Source: Gemmatimonadota bacterium
GTDB taxonomy: Bacteria; Gemmatimonadota; Gemmatimonadetes; Longimicrobiales; Gaopeijiaceae
Assembly: GCA_013002885.1 (NCBI GenBank)
Contig: JABDLS010000029.1
Location: 1-40,333, forward strand
Length of the DNA: 40,333 nt
Reading direction: 5' to 3'
Shown one piece after another: positions 30,741-39,602 of this stretch (positions within the stretch are counted from its first letter, which is position 1; every line of letters begins with the position of its first letter). Both the position numbers and the translations under genes were made by a program. The notes under the pieces are model-generated. The model ran no database searches. It saw nothing but the letters and a program-made list of their open reading frames with translations, and was not told the DNA's origin.

Positions 30741-31295
30741 ATGACGACCACCACAGCTTCTTCCGGAACTGCCACGACCTGGACGATCGACCCGGCACAC
30801 ACCCAGGTCGGCTTCGAGGTCAAGCACATGATGTTCGCGAAGGTCCGCGGACGCTTCACCGACGTGGAGGGGACGCTGCGGATCGGACCGACCTTCGAGG
30901 ATTCCACGGCATCGGTGACGATCCGGTCGAGGAGCATCGACACCGGTCAGGCGCAACGCGACGCCCATCTGCGGTCGGCGGATTTCTTCGACGTCGAACG
31001 CTTCCCCGAGCTGACCTTCAACGGTGTGAGCCGGCGAAACTTCGATGGGACTCTCGTACTCGCGGGGGAACTGATGATCCGCGAGGTGGTTCGCCGCGTG
31101 GAGCTCGAGGTCGAGGAATCGGGTCGTGGGACCGACCCCTGGGGGAATGAGCGCATCGGGTTCACTGCCACGGCGACCATCGATCGGCGTGACTACGGAC
31201 TCACATGGAACCAGGCCCTCGAGACCGGCGGCATCCTGGTCGGGAACGACATCAAGATCGTGATCGAGGTGCAGGCGGTGCCCGCGGAGTCCTGA
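30741..31295 (+). CDS. yceI: YceI-family isoprenoid/lipid-binding protein
   Basis: The 184-residue protein shows the YceI lipocalin-like barrel: TWTIDPAHTQVGFEVKHMMF, VRGRFTDVEGTLRI, the conserved R-D-A-H-L-R-S-A-D-F-F-D-V-E-R-F-P, and GFTATATIDRRDYGLTWNQA. Family members bind long isoprenoids or amphiphiles, some in the periplasm; this copy has no signal peptide. ATG 30741 has a strong SD (AAGGAGA). It is controlled either by readthrough from the MarR promoter or by the AT-rich region before it. The gene ends ahead of a strong hairpin. Confidence 0.92.
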   Translation: MTTTTASSGTATTWTIDPAHTQVGFEVKHMMFAKVRGRFTDVEGTLRIGPTFEDSTASVTIRSRSIDTGQAQRDAHLRSADFFDVERFPELTFNGVSRRNFDGTLVLAGELMIREVVRRVELEVEESGRGTDPWGNERIGFTATATIDRRDYGLTWNQALETGGILVGNDIKIVIEVQAVPAES

Positions 31296-31321
31296 TCGAG
31301 CGCGGGTGACCTTCGAGGCCC

Positions 31322-31355
31322 TTCGAAGAGGTATTTCGAAGAGGTCCCTTCGAAG
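31322..31355 (+). repeat. Short direct repeats after yceI
   Basis: TTCGAAGAGGT occurs at 31322 and 31335, with TTCGAAG again at 31349, a 13-14-base period. Each contains the palindrome TTCGAA. They lie between the yceI stop and its terminator; no role is apparent. Confidence 0.5.
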
Positions 31356-31378
31356 CGAACGGCGCGTTGCCAAATAGA

Positions 31379-31414
31379 ACGAAGCCGCCGGCCTGGATTG
31401 GCCGGCGGCTTCGT
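31379..31414. terminator. Bidirectional hairpin terminator between convergent genes
   Basis: A perfect 15-bp stem (ACGAAGCCGCCGGCC, complementary GGCCGGCGGCTTCGT) closes a six-base loop TGGATT. It lies midway between the convergent yceI and glycine-zipper genes. There is no T-run on either side, as is common for strong hairpins in GC-rich genomes. Confidence 0.75.
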
Positions 31415-31434
31415 CGACGTAGTCCTACTGCGCC

Positions 31435-31896
31435 TTAGCGACCGTCACCATCGAAGTCGCCGGGGATGGCGCGCTCCACGTGGTGCCAACCATCGCGGAC
31501 CGCTTCCCGCGCTTCAGTCCAGGCGAGACGAGACCGGCCCTTCGCCGAGTCCCACGCCCGCTCCATGTCGCGCTCCACGTCGTCGAAGCGGCGATTGCCC
31601 AGACGCGCCCGACCGTGGTACCCGAGGCCGTAGGCGGGAGCGTAGTCCTCCCATTCCATGCCCTCGCGGTAGTAGGGGGCGTTCTTGAAGGCGTTGCGCC
31701 AGTAATCGTCGTAGTCCGTGGGGTTCACGGCCTCGGCGATCGAGTCACCGGCCTTCGCGCCGGCGATACCACCGAGGATCGCGCCAATCGCAGAACCGAC
31801 CGGGCCCAGGGCGGCACCGACGATCGCACCCGTGCCTGCGCCAGCCACGGCTCCCGTCCCCGCTCCAACGGAGTGGTCCTTCTTCAGTTCGTCCAT
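31435..31896 (-). CDS. Glycine-zipper protein
   Basis: The 153-residue protein begins MDELKKDHSVGAGTGAVAGA. A Gly/Ala zipper with repeats of G-A-x-x-G-A (GAIVGAALGPVGSAIGAILG, GIAGAKAGDS) spans residues 10-55 and probably forms a membrane-embedded hairpin. The C-terminal half is aromatic and charged (DDYWRNAFKNAPYYREGMEW, LAWTEAREAVRDGWHHVERA). Similar proteins are stress-related, but function is unproven. ATG 31896 has a textbook SD (GGGAGG) five bases upstream. It is a monocistronic gene. Confidence 0.78.
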   Translation of the reverse strand: MDELKKDHSVGAGTGAVAGAGTGAIVGAALGPVGSAIGAILGGIAGAKAGDSIAEAVNPTDYDDYWRNAFKNAPYYREGMEWEDYAPAYGLGYHGRARLGNRRFDDVERDMERAWDSAKGRSRLAWTEAREAVRDGWHHVERAIPGDFDGDGR

Positions 31897-32049
31897 TGTT
31901 TCCTCCCATTCTGAATTGAGCGGACCCCTCCTGGGATCCCAAGCAGACCCTTTCAATGCAAAGCCCGGGCCAGCGGGGCGGGACGGGGGTCGCGAGCTCG
32001 GGACAAGGGCAGGGAGCGGCCGGCTTGCGAGACGGCGAGGTCGATCGGC

Positions 32050-32940
32050 ATGCTGAGGGGCTCGCGGGAGCTGAGGTCCCGGAGCCGTCCTGGATCGCGA
32101 GAGGAGGAAGTTCTGGACACCGACAAGCCCAAGCGACCGATCTGGCCGATCATCAGGAGGATCTGGATCACGTTGGGGGTGGGTGTCACTGTCATCTTCG
32201 TCACGTGGTCGCTCATCGCCTACAGGGCGTCGAGCGCGGCCCAAGAAGCCACCGTGTCCGCTGATGGTGTCACGGTCCGTCACGCCGCCGGCATCTGGAC
32301 CTTCTCTGCGACCGGTGTGCCGGACGACGCGGCCAGACTGGTCTTCTTTCCCGGTGCGCTGGTCGACCCGCGCGCCTACGCACCTCTGGCTCAGGCCGTG
32401 GCGCGAGAGGGATATGTGGCCGAGATCGTCGAGCTGCCGCGGCGCGGCGCCTTCGGGGGAGCGGAGTCGCCGGAACTCGCCGAGCGCGTCCGCACCACCC
32501 TCGCGTCAAGGGGAGAGAGGGCGATCGTGGTGGGCGGCCATTCGAAAGGGGGCGTCGTAGCGTCCCGAGTCGCAGCAGATTTCGGAGCTTCCTTGAACGG
32601 GTTGCTGCTCATCGGAACGTCACACCCCCGAGACGTCGATCTGAGCGACATTGCCGTCCCGGTCACGAAGGTGGTAGGCACCCGTGACGGACTCGCCAGT
32701 CCCGATGAGGTTCGGGCAAACGCGAGTTTGCTCCCGGAGCACACCCGTTGGGTGTGGATCGAGGGTGGTAACCACTCTCAGTTCGGTTGGTACGGCTTCC
32801 AGCCCATGGACCGACGGCCTCGGCTCAGCGCATCCGAGCAACGCTTGCTCATGGTCGAGGCCATTCTTGGCCTCATGAAGTCGGTGTCGGCGTCGGACTC
32901 GACTGAGTCCGGTGGGTACGACACCGCCGCCGCGGGATGA
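32050..32940 (+). CDS. Membrane-anchored alpha/beta hydrolase
   Basis: Seen are an N-terminal TM (IWITLGVGVTVIFVTWSLIA), then a hydrolase core: LVFFPGALVDPRAYAPLAQA, nucleophile VVGGHSKGGVVASRVA (Ser in G-H-S-K-G), acid in VVGTRDGLASPDE, and His in IEGGNHSQFGWYGFQP. This is the PF12695-type alpha/beta hydrolase subgroup, with a periplasmic enzyme domain inferred. ATG 32050 is given, but CTG 32113, five bases after a perfect AGGAGG (32102-32107), is an attractive alternative start giving 275 residues. The stop overlaps the next start (ATGA). Confidence 0.8.
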   Translation: MLRGSRELRSRSRPGSREEEVLDTDKPKRPIWPIIRRIWITLGVGVTVIFVTWSLIAYRASSAAQEATVSADGVTVRHAAGIWTFSATGVPDDAARLVFFPGALVDPRAYAPLAQAVAREGYVAEIVELPRRGAFGGAESPELAERVRTTLASRGERAIVVGGHSKGGVVASRVAADFGASLNGLLLIGTSHPRDVDLSDIAVPVTKVVGTRDGLASPDEVRANASLLPEHTRWVWIEGGNHSQFGWYGFQPMDRRPRLSASEQRLLMVEAILGLMKSVSASDSTESGGYDTAAAG

Positions 32941-33332
32941 ATAGCTTGGAACTGCAGACCATGGTCCAGGTGTTCGCAGTGGTCCACCTGGTCACGGTGG
33001 GCCTGTCGCACATCGCGGCCCATCAGGCATGGGCCGGGTTCTTCATTCGGGTGCGGGACCAGGGCGAGCCAGGAGTGTTGATGGTGGGCTTGATGAGCCT
33101 CGGCTTCGGCTCGGTCATCGTGGCCTTTCATCCCGTGTGGTCCGGCCTCCCTCTGGCGCTCACGCTGTTCGGATGGGCGCAGGTCGTAAAGGGCGTGCTC
33201 TATCTGTGCATTCCGTCGTACGGCCTGAAAAAGCTGGGCCTGGTGTCGCTCGACCGTTCCAGGATGTTCCTGGCTCCCGGGTTCTTCCTCCTGGCTCTCG
33301 CCCTGGTCATCGCCTGGAGTTGGCGGCCGTGA
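32937..33332 (+). CDS. Four-helix membrane protein, unknown
   Basis: The 131-residue protein has four hydrophobic segments: MVQVFAVVHLVTVGLSHIAA, GVLMVGLMSLGFGSVIVAFH, LALTLFGWAQVVKGVLYLCI and MFLAPGFFLLALALVIAWSW. Conserved-looking His residues sit in the first segment. The family is not recognised. Its four-base overlap with the hydrolase gene shows translational coupling, so the two products probably act together. Confidence 0.7.
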   Translation: MNSLELQTMVQVFAVVHLVTVGLSHIAAHQAWAGFFIRVRDQGEPGVLMVGLMSLGFGSVIVAFHPVWSGLPLALTLFGWAQVVKGVLYLCIPSYGLKKLGLVSLDRSRMFLAPGFFLLALALVIAWSWRP

Positions 33333-33352
33333 CGATGCAACGGAGTACGTAG

Positions 33353-34168
33353 ATGGATTCACGGTTTCGACCCGCCATGGCGGCGGCCTGGGCAGGCGCG
33401 TCGACCCGCTTCACGGGGATTCTCGACGCGGACCCTTCCCTCGTCACGGCCCGGTCGAGTTGCAGCCATCCGACCCTGCTCCAGTTCGTCGTGCTCGACG
33501 GGGGGCTCGGAAAGATGCCCCAGGCACCCGCTTTCGTGCGCGCGCTCATCGAGCGTGGAGCGGATCTGGAGGAGCCCTTGGTGGCGGCCGCCAGCATCGG
33601 ATCTCGACCGATGGTCGAACTTCTGATCGAAGCGGGAGCTCCGATCGAAGCGTGCGCCCCCTGGACGCCGCTGGAAGAGTCGGTCTACTGGGCCCACGAA
33701 GACCTCTCTCGCTTTCTTCTTCTGGAGCACGGAGCGCGGGTCCCCTCCCTGCGGGCGGCTGCGGGGTTGGGCGCCCTGAGCGAGATCGAGCAGTTCCTGT
33801 CGGGCTCCTCGCCCCACGGGGGTGCGGGTCCCGTCCGGTTTCCCTGGGGATCTCCCTCGACCGACCCGCAAGACGTCCTGGATCAGGCACTCGTGATCGC
33901 GGCGAAGAACGGTCGAGCCGAGGCGGCTCGACTCCTGATCGAACACGGCGCTCGTCCCGATGCCCAGCCACCCGGCATTCACGAGAAGGGGGGTGCGCTA
34001 CACCTCGCCGCGCTGTTCGGGAGGGGCGACATCGTCGAGCTGCTGATCGCGGCGGGGGCGAGCCCGGACGCTCGTGATCCGGAGCACCAAGCCACCCCGG
34101 CCGGGTGGGCGCGCCACGGGGGTCACACCGAACTCGCAGATCGGCTGACGCTGCTTGAATCGGCCTAG
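33353..34168 (+). CDS. Ankyrin-repeat protein
   Basis: The 271-residue protein has at least four ankyrin-type units: VRALIERGADLEEPLVAAAS, IGSRPMVELLIEAGAPIEAC, KNGRAEAARLLIEHGARPDA and GRGDIVELLIAAGASPDARD, with T-P-L-like starts (WTPLEES, ATPAGWA). No enzyme domain is present, so it is a protein-binding scaffold. It begins 20 bases after the four-helix membrane protein and probably belongs to that operon. Its stop codon shares the bases CTAG with the stop of the convergent TspO gene. Confidence 0.82.
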   Translation: MDSRFRPAMAAAWAGASTRFTGILDADPSLVTARSSCSHPTLLQFVVLDGGLGKMPQAPAFVRALIERGADLEEPLVAAASIGSRPMVELLIEAGAPIEACAPWTPLEESVYWAHEDLSRFLLLEHGARVPSLRAAAGLGALSEIEQFLSGSSPHGGAGPVRFPWGSPSTDPQDVLDQALVIAAKNGRAEAARLLIEHGARPDAQPPGIHEKGGALHLAALFGRGDIVELLIAAGASPDARDPEHQATPAGWARHGGHTELADRLTLLESA

Positions 34169-34560
34169 CGATTCATCCAGGTGATCGACAACTGCAGGAC
34201 GGTCGCCACTGAGACCCATGCGAAATACGGCGTCTGGGCGATCGCCACCCACCGGTGGTGCTTCCAGACCGCGAACACCATCCAGACGATGGTCCCCCAC
34301 ACGATCAGAATGTCGAGCGACGCCAGGGGAAGGTTGCGCAGCCCGAACTGGATCGGCGTGAACACCAGATTCGCCACGAGATTGATCGCGAACGGAAGGG
34401 CTACGATCCGGGGCAGCTTTCCGCGCACCGCCTGGATGAAGACGAACGCGAAGGTCACGAGGATGATCGGATAGATGATTTGCCACATGAGCCCGATGAA
34501 CTCCGGCTCTGGCGTCCATGACGGCTTTCTCAGTGCGTCGTACCACTCTCTGAATTCCAC
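34165..34560 (-). CDS. tspO: TspO/MBR-family membrane protein
   Basis: The 131-residue protein begins EFREWYDALRKPSWTPEPEF, matching the N-terminal W-Y-x-x-L-x-K-P-x-W-x-P signature of TspO. Five TM helices follow, rich in Trp (YPIILVTFAFVFIQAV, FAINLVANLVFTPIQFGL, LDILIVWGTIVWMVFAV). TspO binds porphyrins and cholesterol-like ligands. GTG 34560 has the SD AAGGGA and gives the standard start. It is 26 bases downstream of the S8 protease gene, so probably co-transcribed with it. Confidence 0.85.
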   Translation of the reverse strand: MEFREWYDALRKPSWTPEPEFIGLMWQIIYPIILVTFAFVFIQAVRGKLPRIVALPFAINLVANLVFTPIQFGLRNLPLASLDILIVWGTIVWMVFAVWKHHRWVAIAQTPYFAWVSVATVLQLSITWMNR

Positions 34561-34586
34561 GGCACCGTCCCTTCGAGTCTCGACGT

Positions 34587-37500
34587 TCAGTTCGCCCCAC
34601 GCATCGAAGCGCCCCAGAGCCGACCTTCCCACTTCTCGCACCCCACGATCAGGGCCACGAGGCACTTCTCGGTCCACACCGGCACCACCACCTCGGCGGA
34701 GCCCAGCCAACCGGCCACCAGCGAGTTCGGCAGAACATGCTGGACCGCCAGGTTGAACATAGCCATCGCGAGCGCGTTCTGGTCGCCTGCCTCGGCGAGA
34801 GCGAAATACCCCGTCTCGTTCGGGCCCACGTCGCGGATCTGCCATTCGAGTTGCGACGGCCGATCGAACAGGTCGGACGCACGCTGTCGTGTCGTCGAGA
34901 AGACATCGAGCTTGTCGTAGCCGATCTCGAGGCCGAGATCTTCACCATCCTGTGGCCTCATGACCAGTTCGACCCGTCGCTCTTCGACCGTCGGGCCGAC
35001 CGGCATCGTCCGACTGTAGTCGACTTGTACGGTCGGCTGGTCGAAGCGGGGGACGGTCAGGAGTCCCTGGTACGCGGTGCGTCGGCATTTCGAGAAGAGG
35101 AAGGCACCTCCCGGGCCACTGCGGATCACGAGGCCGGCGTCATCGTCGGGAGCGTCGGCCTTGATGTGCAGATCGGTCGAACGCACGTAGTCGATCTCGT
35201 TGTCGAGGTCGCGGTCCATCAGAAGACCGGTGCCGGTCCAGCCGGCGGGTGGATTGGATTGCTGCGGCGGGGTGCAGACCCCCGCATCGTCGGTCGCATC
35301 CGCGCGGACGTTCTCGGCGTCCAGGCCCCAGACCGGGATCAAAACATCGATGTCGCGAAGGCACCCAACTGGCTGGTCGACCGCGACACACACCGTGTTG
35401 GACGCGATCTTGAAGGGGGCGACCGCTGCGCCCTGGATCATGCCGGCGGTCAGGTCGAGCCGTCCGCTCCCGTTGAAATTGAACCGCGAGTAGATCTCCT
35501 CGACGGGTGCCATCGCGCAGTTCACCGACGACGCGATGTTCGGATGGGGAGGACTGGACGGCGTGCCGCGGGCGCACCCGTCTTCGTTCAGGTCGCGCTT
35601 GAAATGTGTGCCCGGACCGTCGAGGGAAATGGGCGATTGCGACCCCGCGACCTGGTCGGCTTCGAGAAACGCGTCCCGGAATGCGCGGAAGTCGCTCATG
35701 TCGACGGCCCCGTCTCCCCGTCGACCACCCGATCCGTGCAGGGCGTTCGGGTCGGGGTCGTCGGTGAAGGTGCGCAGCCGCAGATTGCCGTCGGCGGTCC
35801 CGTCGTCGACGTCGACCAGTGCGCGCTGCAGAACACGGTTGCCGAGCGTGACATCGATGCCCATCGCCGCCGCGAAGGCGTCGATGCGCCCGCTCGTGCC
35901 ACTGACCGGCAGAGCGGTCTGGATCAGGAGCTGCTTGACCCCGGTAGGCGTGAGTGCCGGCTCCAGCGCCATCAGGTAGCCGGCCAGACCGGTCACGTGT
36001 GGGGTGGCCATCGACGTGCCGTTCAGCGTTTCGTAGTCGCTGGTCAGCACTACGCCGTCCTTCGTGGTTCGCGGCATGGTCGTGCTGACGATGCCGGAGC
36101 CGGGCGCGGAGAGGTGGCCGTTCACGTTCGAGAACGACGACCGCGAGGCTCCGCCGGTCGACCCGGGTGAATTCTGGACGGACTCCACAACGACGATGTT
36201 GGGGTGGCCCTGGGTCAGGTAGCCCGCCCATACGAAGGGGCTGCTCCAGAAGGCGTCGCGCCTATCCGCCGTGCCGGAATCGTTGCCTGACGAGACGACG
36301 ATCAGGGGGAGCGGATTCTCGCTCGCCAGGACGCCGAGCAGGCTCAGAAACTGCCGCCCCTGCTGGACCACGATCCGCTGGGCCGCAGATTCGCCCTCGG
36401 GGTTGAGCATGATCGCCCCCCACTCGTACCCCATGCTGATGTTCACGACGCGAATGTCGGGCCTCGTGCGAAGGAGGCCCGCGAAGCCCCAGAGGAACGC
36501 AGCTCCGAAGCTCCTCCGCGTGTCGACGAGACTCGCCGCGTTGGCGGCGGGTCCGACCGCCCGGACGACCAGGCTCGCGAACGGGTTGACGCCATCGATC
36601 CCGACCGCGTTGCCGAAGGTGGCGCCGATCGTGCCGGCGACGTGGGTTCCGTGATAGTTCTGGGTTGCTGGACTCTGATTGGAGGCAAAGACGAGATCCG
36701 GGTGGTTCGTCCGGAATCCGACGTCGAACACCCCGGTCACCGTCCGTCGTCCGCTTCGCGCCACGTAGTCGTTCAGATTCCACATCTGCGGCGCACGAAT
36801 CGCCTCGAGCCCCCAGTTTCCTCCCGCCGGCGGGAGCGTCCAGGTCCAGCCCGCCGCACCGCCCGCGAGGTTCGTTCCCGGTACGACGTCGATATCGAGG
36901 AGCACGTCGGGTACGACGGTGGAAACGAGCGGATTCTGGCTCAGTTGCTCGACCAGCTCGGACATCTCCAGGTGCGACGTCGTCGGAACGCGGACGGTGA
37001 GGATGCCCTCGACCGCGCCGACAATTCCCGGTAAGCCGCCGACGATCGTGGCGTTGATACCGACCAGAATGACGTTGGCCTGCACCACCGTGACATCGAT
37101 CCCGAACGACAGCATGAGCGTATTCCACGATACGAACAGACCCGGCAACTCCGGATGGTCGTCGCTGAAGTCCTCGTCACGCGCCTCGTACTCGAGCTCC
37201 GGGATGGCCGTAGTGGCCGGCGCGGTCGGATTTCCGGGAAGGGTGTCCGCCATCTGCAGAACGATCTCTTCCGCCGTCGTCGTACCCGTACCTGTCACCG
37301 CGCCGGACCTCGCACGGACGGTCACCGTCCCCGACGTGCCGGTGATGACGGCCGCTGACGTGCTCGCCTGTCCGCCCGCCACGGAGAGCGCCGTCGGAGC
37401 AATGGCCCCCGCACCGCCACCGAGGTCGAGCGTGATCTGACCGCCCAGTGCGGTAAAAGGGCGTGTCCCCTGGTTCCCGACCGCGATGACCGACAGGGCG

Positions 37501-37658
37501 AACGGCTCGCCCACCGTCACCGAGGAGGGAAGGGACAGCTCGAGCGAGGCCAGAGCCTCGACGGGCGGCTCGACGACGTCGCTCTCGCCTCCGCAGCCCC
37601 CGGCGAGGATGATCAGCGCGGCGGCGAGGGGTACCGCCCGTGAGTCCCTGTGCGACAT
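34587..37658 (-). CDS. S8 subtilisin-like serine protease, lipoprotein with large C-terminal domain
   Basis: The 1023-residue protein has a lipobox (AALIILAGGCGG, Cys 22) and an Ig-like N-terminal domain (residues 35-125). A propeptide-like stretch contains NPLVSTVVPDVLLDIDVV. The S8 core carries the triad Asp in GVFDVGFRTNHPDL (D312), His in QNYHGTHVAGTIG (H336) and Ser in NGTSMATPHVTGL (S549), with oxyanion Asn in VSSGND (N459). From 620 on there are dockerin/EF-hand-like Asp-rich segments (DVDDGTADGNL, DLNEDGCARG) and a beta-rich tail of unknown role. It is an anchored extracellular protease, probably Ca2+-dependent. It is the first gene of a pair with tspO. Confidence 0.9.
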   Translation of the reverse strand: MSHRDSRAVPLAAALIILAGGCGGESDVVEPPVEALASLELSLPSSVTVGEPFALSVIAVGNQGTRPFTALGGQITLDLGGGAGAIAPTALSVAGGQASTSAAVITGTSGTVTVRARSGAVTGTGTTTAEEIVLQMADTLPGNPTAPATTAIPELEYEARDEDFSDDHPELPGLFVSWNTLMLSFGIDVTVVQANVILVGINATIVGGLPGIVGAVEGILTVRVPTTSHLEMSELVEQLSQNPLVSTVVPDVLLDIDVVPGTNLAGGAAGWTWTLPPAGGNWGLEAIRAPQMWNLNDYVARSGRRTVTGVFDVGFRTNHPDLVFASNQSPATQNYHGTHVAGTIGATFGNAVGIDGVNPFASLVVRAVGPAANAASLVDTRRSFGAAFLWGFAGLLRTRPDIRVVNISMGYEWGAIMLNPEGESAAQRIVVQQGRQFLSLLGVLASENPLPLIVVSSGNDSGTADRRDAFWSSPFVWAGYLTQGHPNIVVVESVQNSPGSTGGASRSSFSNVNGHLSAPGSGIVSTTMPRTTKDGVVLTSDYETLNGTSMATPHVTGLAGYLMALEPALTPTGVKQLLIQTALPVSGTSGRIDAFAAAMGIDVTLGNRVLQRALVDVDDGTADGNLRLRTFTDDPDPNALHGSGGRRGDGAVDMSDFRAFRDAFLEADQVAGSQSPISLDGPGTHFKRDLNEDGCARGTPSSPPHPNIASSVNCAMAPVEEIYSRFNFNGSGRLDLTAGMIQGAAVAPFKIASNTVCVAVDQPVGCLRDIDVLIPVWGLDAENVRADATDDAGVCTPPQQSNPPAGWTGTGLLMDRDLDNEIDYVRSTDLHIKADAPDDDAGLVIRSGPGGAFLFSKCRRTAYQGLLTVPRFDQPTVQVDYSRTMPVGPTVEERRVELVMRPQDGEDLGLEIGYDKLDVFSTTRQRASDLFDRPSQLEWQIRDVGPNETGYFALAEAGDQNALAMAMFNLAVQHVLPNSLVAGWLGSAEVVVPVWTEKCLVALIVGCEKWEGRLWGASMRGAN

Positions 37659-37890
37659 CGCGTGCCTCCGGTTCCTTGGAACGAGGCTTCCCGAGCAGGA
37701 TGGGTCTGGCGTCGGTGTGGGGTCAAGGAAGGCTTGGGCCGCCTCGGGTCACGATCCAGAGCCATGGAGCGACCCCGGGGGGTGGTGGGCGACGACCTGA
37801 TCCGCCACTCTCGGAGGGTTCCGTCGCCGGTCCGGTCACCGACCGCGGGGTGATGAGGAACGCCCCGACCTGTCGCGCCCAGAGCTGCCG

Positions 37891-38865
37891 ATGTCGTCAT
37901 CCACGAGGCCCCTCCCCGACGAGGCCAGACCGCAACTGATCGATCGCATCTCTCGGGCGATTCGTCTTCGGTACTATCAGCACGTCTACGCACGGAAGAT
38001 CCTCGCGACACCCCCGGTCGCTCCTCACCCGGATTCGAACTTCGAGGTGCACGTCCTGACGCGGGATGAGGAGGTGCTCGAGACTCTGTGGTCGCTGAAG
38101 AGCTGGTACCACTTCAGCGGCACACGTCCACGTCTCGTCGTCTATGAGGGGGGTACGCTGAGCACGGAATCGATCGGCGTCCTCGAGCGGCATTTCCCGA
38201 GCTGCCGAATCGTCCGGAGGGAACGCTTCGACCGGGATATGTCTCGATTCCTGAGCGACCACCCCGCCGCCCTCCAGCACGCGCGGCTGGGGTCGTTCTA
38301 CTGTGCGCTCAAGCTCTTCGGCCCACTGTACTATACCGAGGCCCACTCCGTTCTCTACTTCGACTCCGACGTTCTCTTCTTCCGCAAGCCGCACGAGATG
38401 CTCGAACTCGTGGAGCGCGGATCGGCATTCTTCAACAGCGATTATCAGGACGCCTACGCCCACTCTCCGGAGTTCATTCGGACGCGCCTCGGGATGGATA
38501 TCGAGCCACAGGTGAATGCGGGGCTGTTCCATGTCTCCAAAGAGCATCACGGGAACGCCATGGATCTCGCCGAGGACTACTTTTCCCGAATCCCACCGGC
38601 GGATCCGTCCCATTGGACCATCAACCGGCACGAGCAGACCGTGAATGCGATTCTTCTCACAGGGGCGAATGCCGTGCGACTGAGCGGGGCGCACCAGATA
38701 TCGCGCACCCCCCTCACCGATCGGACCGTGAGTCACCATTTCGTCGACGACGGCTCGCGCCCCGAGTATTTTGCGACGGGATTGCGTCGGCTCAGACGCG
38801 ACGGCTTCCTTCGACGGCTGAGAGGGGCCTCACCACCACCTCCTTCCCGAACACCGACGCGATGA
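37891..38865 (+). CDS. GT-A-fold glycosyltransferase-like protein 1
   Basis: The 324-residue protein shows FEVHVLTRDEEVLETLWSLK (nucleotide-sugar-binding start), SVLYFDSDVLFFRKPHEMLE with the D-x-D motif (D158-x-D160), and FFNSDYQDAYAH and VNAGLFHVSKEHHGN, typical acceptor-side motifs. No membrane segment or signal is present. It overlaps the next gene by four bases (ATGA). The acceptor is unknown. Confidence 0.75.
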   Translation: MSSSTRPLPDEARPQLIDRISRAIRLRYYQHVYARKILATPPVAPHPDSNFEVHVLTRDEEVLETLWSLKSWYHFSGTRPRLVVYEGGTLSTESIGVLERHFPSCRIVRRERFDRDMSRFLSDHPAALQHARLGSFYCALKLFGPLYYTEAHSVLYFDSDVLFFRKPHEMLELVERGSAFFNSDYQDAYAHSPEFIRTRLGMDIEPQVNAGLFHVSKEHHGNAMDLAEDYFSRIPPADPSHWTINRHEQTVNAILLTGANAVRLSGAHQISRTPLTDRTVSHHFVDDGSRPEYFATGLRRLRRDGFLRRLRGASPPPPSRTPTR

Positions 38866-39602
38866 AGCTGTTTTCCATCTCGACACGTCAGACCAGGACG
38901 CTGAAGAACGATTGGTTCTTGAAGACCCTTCAGGACGACTGGGACGTACACATCTTCGAACTCGACGACGCACCGACCGGAGAGGGGGACTACCAGTCCG
39001 AATCCTGGTACTTCTGCATCGAGAAGAAGATCGGGATTCTGGTGCAGGCGATCCGGGACAACTGGGGCGACATCATTCTCTGGGCCGACATCGACATCCA
39101 GTTCTTTCGACCGTGCACACAGCTCGTCCTCGACCACATGCAGGGTCACGACCTCGCGTGTCAGATGTGGCACCGCGAGCTGGGCGACGTGAATACGGGC
39201 TTCATGGCCATCCGGTGCAACGAGCGCTCGCTCGCCTTCTTCGAGGCAGCCCGCGAAACCCCCTTCGAGGGCCGGGCGTTCGCCGATCAGGACGTGATCA
39301 ACGACCTGCTGGACGACGGCGTGCCCCCGATCCGTTGGACCCGCTTTCCGCGCCAGATCTATCAGATCAAGCTGGGACGGGTCCCGGGCGACATCGCCCT
39401 GCACCACGCCTGCGGGACACCCGCGCCGCACGTGAAGGACGGCCGAACCGTCACCTCGATCGACCTCAAGATCGAGCAACTCGTGTCGGTGCGGACCCTC
39501 GCCGAGTACTCCCCCCTTCAGCGGGCGGCGGTTCGTGTCACCGGCCCGGTGGTGCGAAGGGTCAAGCGACTCGGCGCGGCCCTCGGCTTGGCCGGCGGGT
39601 GA
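38862..39602 (+). CDS. GT-A-fold nucleotide-diphospho-sugar transferase-like protein 2
   Basis: The 246-residue protein begins MKLFSISTRQTRTLKNDWFL. It has a D-x-D motif in IILWADIDIQFFRPCTQLVL (D76-x-D78), then VNTGFMAIRCNERSLAFFEA and FADQDVINDLL. The order matches the PF03407-type transferases. It overlaps protein 1 by ATGA and shares its overall layout, so the two may form a heteromeric enzyme or act on successive sugars. No other polysaccharide genes are in view. Confidence 0.78.
   Translation: MKLFSISTRQTRTLKNDWFLKTLQDDWDVHIFELDDAPTGEGDYQSESWYFCIEKKIGILVQAIRDNWGDIILWADIDIQFFRPCTQLVLDHMQGHDLACQMWHRELGDVNTGFMAIRCNERSLAFFEAARETPFEGRAFADQDVINDLLDDGVPPIRWTRFPRQIYQIKLGRVPGDIALHHACGTPAPHVKDGRTVTSIDLKIEQLVSVRTLAEYSPLQRAAVRVTGPVVRRVKRLGAALGLAGG

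Noticed and set aside
34737-36170. Open frame of 477 codons antisense to the S8 protease
   Set aside because: The opposite strand encodes a full catalytic triad and domain order; the antisense product has no recognisable fold.
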